Under the pieces are notes generated by a model. That model did no database searches, had not been told where the DNA came from, and was given only the letters and a program-made list of their open reading frames with translations. From Chitinophagaceae bacterium (GTDB lineage Bacteria > Bacteroidota > Bacteroidia > Chitinophagales > Chitinophagaceae): 8,590 nucleotides of DNA. Both the position numbers and the translations under genes were made by a program. Position 1 is the stretch's first letter. The number at the start of each line of letters is the position of its first letter. The stretch is from contig JACMLD010000190.1 of NCBI GenBank assembly GCA_014379785.1, positions 1 to 8,590 on the forward strand, written 5' to 3'. Below, piece by piece: positions 5,878 to 8,590 of the stretch.

Positions 5878-7257
5878 CTATTTTTTATTTTCAAACAGCT
5901 TCTCCTGCGTGGTCACATTTACCAGCATGCCGTCTTTCAAAATCTTGCTCACTGTGCGGTAGGGTCCTGTTACCACCATATCGCCATCTTTCAATCCGCT
6001 GAGGATTTCGATGTTGTTGATATCCTGAATATCGGTTCTTACCACTACTTTTTTTACTTTTTTATCCGCCTGAACGATGAACACAACTTCATCCAGGTCC
6101 TCTGCTGTTTTTTCTTCCTTCGCGTCTGCATTGTCCGGTGCGTCTGGGGTTGGAGCGTCTGCTTTTTTCTCGCCTACTACTTTGTCGCTTCCTTTTTCTC
6201 TTGTTGATACGGAGTTGATGGGAACAGACAGCACATTTTCATGTCTCTTGGTCTGGATGTCGGCACTGGCGGTCATTCCCGGACGGAAAGGAAAGCTTTT
6301 TGGTTTGGCGGGATCGATCAGGTCGCTGTATGATGAAGCGAGCAGTCGGATTCTCACTTCGTAGTTGGTCACATCGGTAGATGCTCCGGCGCTTTGTGTA
6401 GCCGCACCTTTGTTGCTGCTCGCAATCTGTGTTACGATGCCTTTGAATTTTCTTTTATTGTAGGCGTCCACGTTGATGATGGCGGAGTCGCCGAGATGCA
6501 CTTTCGGAATATCATTTTCACTCACGTCAACCCTTACTTCTATTTTGTTGAGGTCTGCAATGCGCATCATTTCTGTACCTGTCATCTGTGCAGTTCCCAC
6601 TACGCGTTCTCCTTTTTTTACGCTCAGAAGAGAAACAATACCATCCATCGGCGCTACCAGCGTGGCTCTGCTGAGATCTTTGCTGGCGCGGGAAAGATTT
6701 GCCTGTGCGCTTTGCACACCTGCCTGACCACCTCTGATGCCCGCCAAAGCTGCATTGTAATTGGCCTGTGCAGTCCTCAATCCGTTCTGTGCTATTTCAA
6801 ATTCCGATCTTGAGATTACTTTTTCATCCAGCAATTGTTTCTGGCGGTTGAAAGTGTTCTGCGCCTGCTCAAGCGAACTTTTCAGCGCCTCGAGCATTGC
6901 GGTGCTGTTGGCCACGGTTGACTGTTGCTGATTTACAGTGGCAGCGGCCTGATCACGCTGTGTAGCATAGAGGTCAGCATAGATGCGTGCGAGTACCTGT
7001 CCGCGTTTTACGCTGTCACCTTCGATGACATTGAGTTCAACGATTTCTCCGGATATGTCCGGGCTCACTTTCACTTCAATTTCAGGATATACTTTTCCGC
7101 TTGCAGTCACCGTTTCGATGATCGTTCTTTTCTGAACTTTTTCTGCGGTCACTTTCATGCCTTCGTCCTTGCCAAATGCTCCGGATTTTTGAAGTACAAT
7201 CAGTACTACCACAAGTAGCACGATGCTTACCAGAATCCAGATAAATTTCTTGCTCAT
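5878..7257 (-). CDS. Periplasmic adaptor (HlyD/MacA family) of a tripartite efflux pump
   Basis: This membrane-fusion protein bridges an inner membrane pump to a TolC-type channel across the periplasm. It has 459 residues. A single N-terminal membrane anchor lies at 5-22 (FIWILVSIVLLVVVLIVL). The first lipoyl half is at about 59-92 (SPDISGEIVELNVIEGDSVK), a long alpha-helical hairpin rich in Gln/Ala at 93-198, and the second lipoyl half at 199-220 (LVAPMDGIVSLLSVKKGERV). The beta-barrel is at about 236-340 (IEVRVDVSENDIPKVHLGD, FRPGMTASADI) and a membrane-proximal domain from about 391. The layout is closest to MacA, partner of the ABC transporter MacB, though an RND partner cannot be excluded. 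A low-complexity Ala/Asp/Lys/Pro stretch of about 39 residues sits before the last domain. It lies 41 bases after tolC and one base before gpsA. No inner membrane transporter is adjacent downstream. The start ATG at 7257-7255 gives a normal anchor. Confidence 0.94.
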   Translation of the reverse strand: MSKKFIWILVSIVLLVVVLIVLQKSGAFGKDEGMKVTAEKVQKRTIIETVTASGKVYPEIEVKVSPDISGEIVELNVIEGDSVKRGQVLARIYADLYATQRDQAAATVNQQQSTVANSTAMLEALKSSLEQAQNTFNRQKQLLDEKVISRSEFEIAQNGLRTAQANYNAALAGIRGGQAGVQSAQANLSRASKDLSRATLVAPMDGIVSLLSVKKGERVVGTAQMTGTEMMRIADLNKIEVRVDVSENDIPKVHLGDSAIINVDAYNKRKFKGIVTQIASSNKGAATQSAGASTDVTNYEVRIRLLASSYSDLIDPAKPKSFPFRPGMTASADIQTKRHENVLSVPINSVSTREKGSDKVVGEKKADAPTPDAPDNADAKEEKTAEDLDEVVFIVQADKKVKKVVVRTDIQDINNIEILSGLKDGDMVVTGPYRTVSKILKDGMLVNVTTQEKLFENKK

Positions 7258-7298
7258 AAAACAGTGTTTCTTTTGTGTTGTATATGTGGGGTCAATTC

Positions 7299-8590
7299 TT
7301 ATTTAAGGCGTATGCCCTGTCCTTTGTAGAACTCGAGCACTTTCATTTTGAAGACATAGTCGAACTGCGCGTAGACTACGTCGAGCTTTGCACGGTAAAG
7401 ATTGTTCTGGCTGGTGACCAGGTCGATACTGTTTAAAAGGCCGATATCGTAGCGTTTTTGAGCGAAATCGAAGCTGCGTTGTGCAGTCTGCTGAACTTTC
7501 TTATTGGCTTCAAATTTCTGCAAAGCTGCTGTGGCCTGCGTGTATGCCTGGTAAATATTTTGTTTGAGTGTATAGTTATCGAGGTCCTGCTGGAGGGTGA
7601 GCGACTCTACATTCAGTTTGCTGCGGTTGTACTGGGTTCTCAGATTCCATCCCTGCAGTATCGGGACACTCAGATTGATACCCACTGATTGTCTGAAGTT
7701 TTGGTTGAGCTGATTGGTGTAGCCGATATTTCCGTAGGTAAAGTTGTTGAATGGCTGAAGTGGGAATACATCGTAATCTGTACCGCTCACGCTGACTTTT
7801 CCCAGCGGGGCATTAACCGGGCTTACACCGGTAACCTCTCTTGCCTGGTTGTTATAGGTGGTGCCGAGATTGCCGTATAGTGAAAACGTAGGATACATGG
7901 CGGCTCTGGATGCGAGCACATATTTCTTACTGGCTTCGATCTTAAGTTTATTGACTTTTTGCAGTGGCTGGTTGGTAAGGGCGAGTGCGTAAACTGCATC
8001 GGGTTGCAGATCTCCAATGTTTTCTACCGGAATCTGCTCTACGGGTGGGGCTTCCACTTCAAATGGTTGCGCCGGGTCGAGGTTCATCAGGGCTTTCAGC
8101 AGAATGGTGTTCTGGACCGTGTTGGTTTGCGCCTGTATAAAGTTTGCGCTGTCGCGTGCTACCTGCGCTTCCAGTTCAGAAGCATTGAGTTCGGGCAGCG
8201 AGCCGGCGTTGACGAGTTTCCTGGTATTGGTGAGCTGTGCCTGGCTTTGCTGCAATTGCACTGCGGCTATATTTGCCTGCTCCTTGGTCAGCAGGATGTT
8301 GAGGTAGGCATTTGCCACATTCAGTGCGATGTCGTTGCGGAGTTTATCAACCGCGGCGTTTGCTGCCTGTAGGTCGAGTTCGTTACCGGCGATATTGTTT
8401 CTTTTGCTGAACCAGTTGAAGATATCCATCCCTATCTGCAATGAATAACCGCTGGAAAGGTAGCTGGTGGTGATCAGGCTGAAGTTGGTAGGATCCTGGT
8501 TTCTTCCTGAGCTGAGACCGGCATTGGTGGAAAAGCTTACGGACGGAAGTTGGGACATCTTGCCCTGGCGTAAGGTCAGTGCGGCATATC
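7299..8590 (-). CDS. TolC-family outer membrane efflux protein, 5' end cut by window edge
   Basis: Outer membrane channel of a tripartite efflux or type I secretion system. The frame is open from the TAA at 7301-7299 to the window edge, giving 429 full codons. Residues before the first in-window ATG (8558) read YAALTLRQGK and continue the family pattern, so that ATG is internal and the true start lies beyond 8590. Two homologous halves are visible. The first has a LPSVSFSTNAG strand, an IFNWFSKRNNIAGNELDL turn, and helices through NAYLNILLTKEQANIAA and LVNAGSLPELNASELEAQ. The second has YPTFSLYGNLG, VPILQGWNLRTQYNRSKLNVESL, and ends with KRYDIGLLNSIDLVTSQNNL and VLEFYKGQGIRLK. This internal duplication defines the OEP fold. 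The signal peptide and first strand lie outside the window. It is the first visible gene of the tolC-adaptor-gpsA run; the substrate cannot be told from the sequence. Confidence 0.94.
   Translation of the reverse strand, partial: YAALTLRQGKMSQLPSVSFSTNAGLSSGRNQDPTNFSLITTSYLSSGYSLQIGMDIFNWFSKRNNIAGNELDLQAANAAVDKLRNDIALNVANAYLNILLTKEQANIAAVQLQQSQAQLTNTRKLVNAGSLPELNASELEAQVARDSANFIQAQTNTVQNTILLKALMNLDPAQPFEVEAPPVEQIPVENIGDLQPDAVYALALTNQPLQKVNKLKIEASKKYVLASRAAMYPTFSLYGNLGTTYNNQAREVTGVSPVNAPLGKVSVSGTDYDVFPLQPFNNFTYGNIGYTNQLNQNFRQSVGINLSVPILQGWNLRTQYNRSKLNVESLTLQQDLDNYTLKQNIYQAYTQATAALQKFEANKKVQQTAQRSFDFAQKRYDIGLLNSIDLVTSQNNLYRAKLDVVYAQFDYVFKMKVLEFYKGQGIRLK

Noticed and set aside
5877..5894. TTG upstream start for gpsA (and similar TTG starts at 1687 and 3532)
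   Set aside because: Each adds a short unconserved extension ahead of a nucleotide-binding strand or signal peptide, while a good ATG exists just downstream.
5797..6207. Plus-strand frame with a hydrophobic, Phe/Cys-rich product
   Set aside because: It spans the adaptor-gpsA junction in antisense and its apparent hydrophobicity comes from reading charged Lys/Glu codons backwards.
1..8590. CRISPR array, tRNA/rRNA genes, transposase or attachment sites
   Set aside because: No regularly spaced repeats, structured RNA signatures, terminal inverted repeats or recombinase-like products were seen on either strand.

Overview
The window looks like chromosomal DNA from a member of the Bacteroidota, probably near Chitinophagaceae. 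The support is the lineage-specific form of uroporphyrinogen-III synthase, a DUF4271-type membrane protein, the Bacteroidota-style C-terminal half of GpsA, the general lack of Shine-Dalgarno sequences before start codons, and A/T-rich leaders with TAnnTTTG-like elements. The family placement is an inference from protein style, not a database result. Coding density is very high. No rRNA, tRNA, CRISPR array, insertion sequence or prophage gene was seen, and no gene-free stretch exceeds about 150 bases.

Left block, minus strand, read right to left: a short Omp85/BamA-TamA-like outer membrane protein (3502-1691), a DUF4271-type polytopic membrane protein (1657-731) and hemD (690 to beyond position 1). 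The gaps are 33 and 40 bases, so this is probably one operon. It joins an outer-membrane assembly-type barrel, an uncharacterised inner membrane protein and a tetrapyrrole enzyme.

Middle, plus strand: hemW (3538-4695), a radical-SAM haem chaperone, starts only 35 bases from the Omp85 start and points the other way. Haem-related genes therefore lie on both sides of the Omp85 and DUF4271 genes. A possible 36-residue single-span membrane peptide (4725-4835) follows hemW in the convergent gap.

Right block, minus strand, read right to left: a TolC-family outer membrane channel (beyond 8590 to 7299), an HlyD/MacA-type periplasmic adaptor (7257-5878) and gpsA (5876-4839). The first two are two parts of a tripartite efflux pump. 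The inner membrane pump is not in the window. gpsA, the sn-glycerol-3-phosphate dehydrogenase of phospholipid synthesis, starts one base after the adaptor stop codon and is probably co-translated with it.

Most of the content is recognisable core or envelope biology. I do not see a clearly new defence, mobile or biosynthetic system. The least explained items are the Omp85-DUF4271-hemD grouping, the small peptide after hemW, and the tight joining of a two-part efflux set to gpsA.
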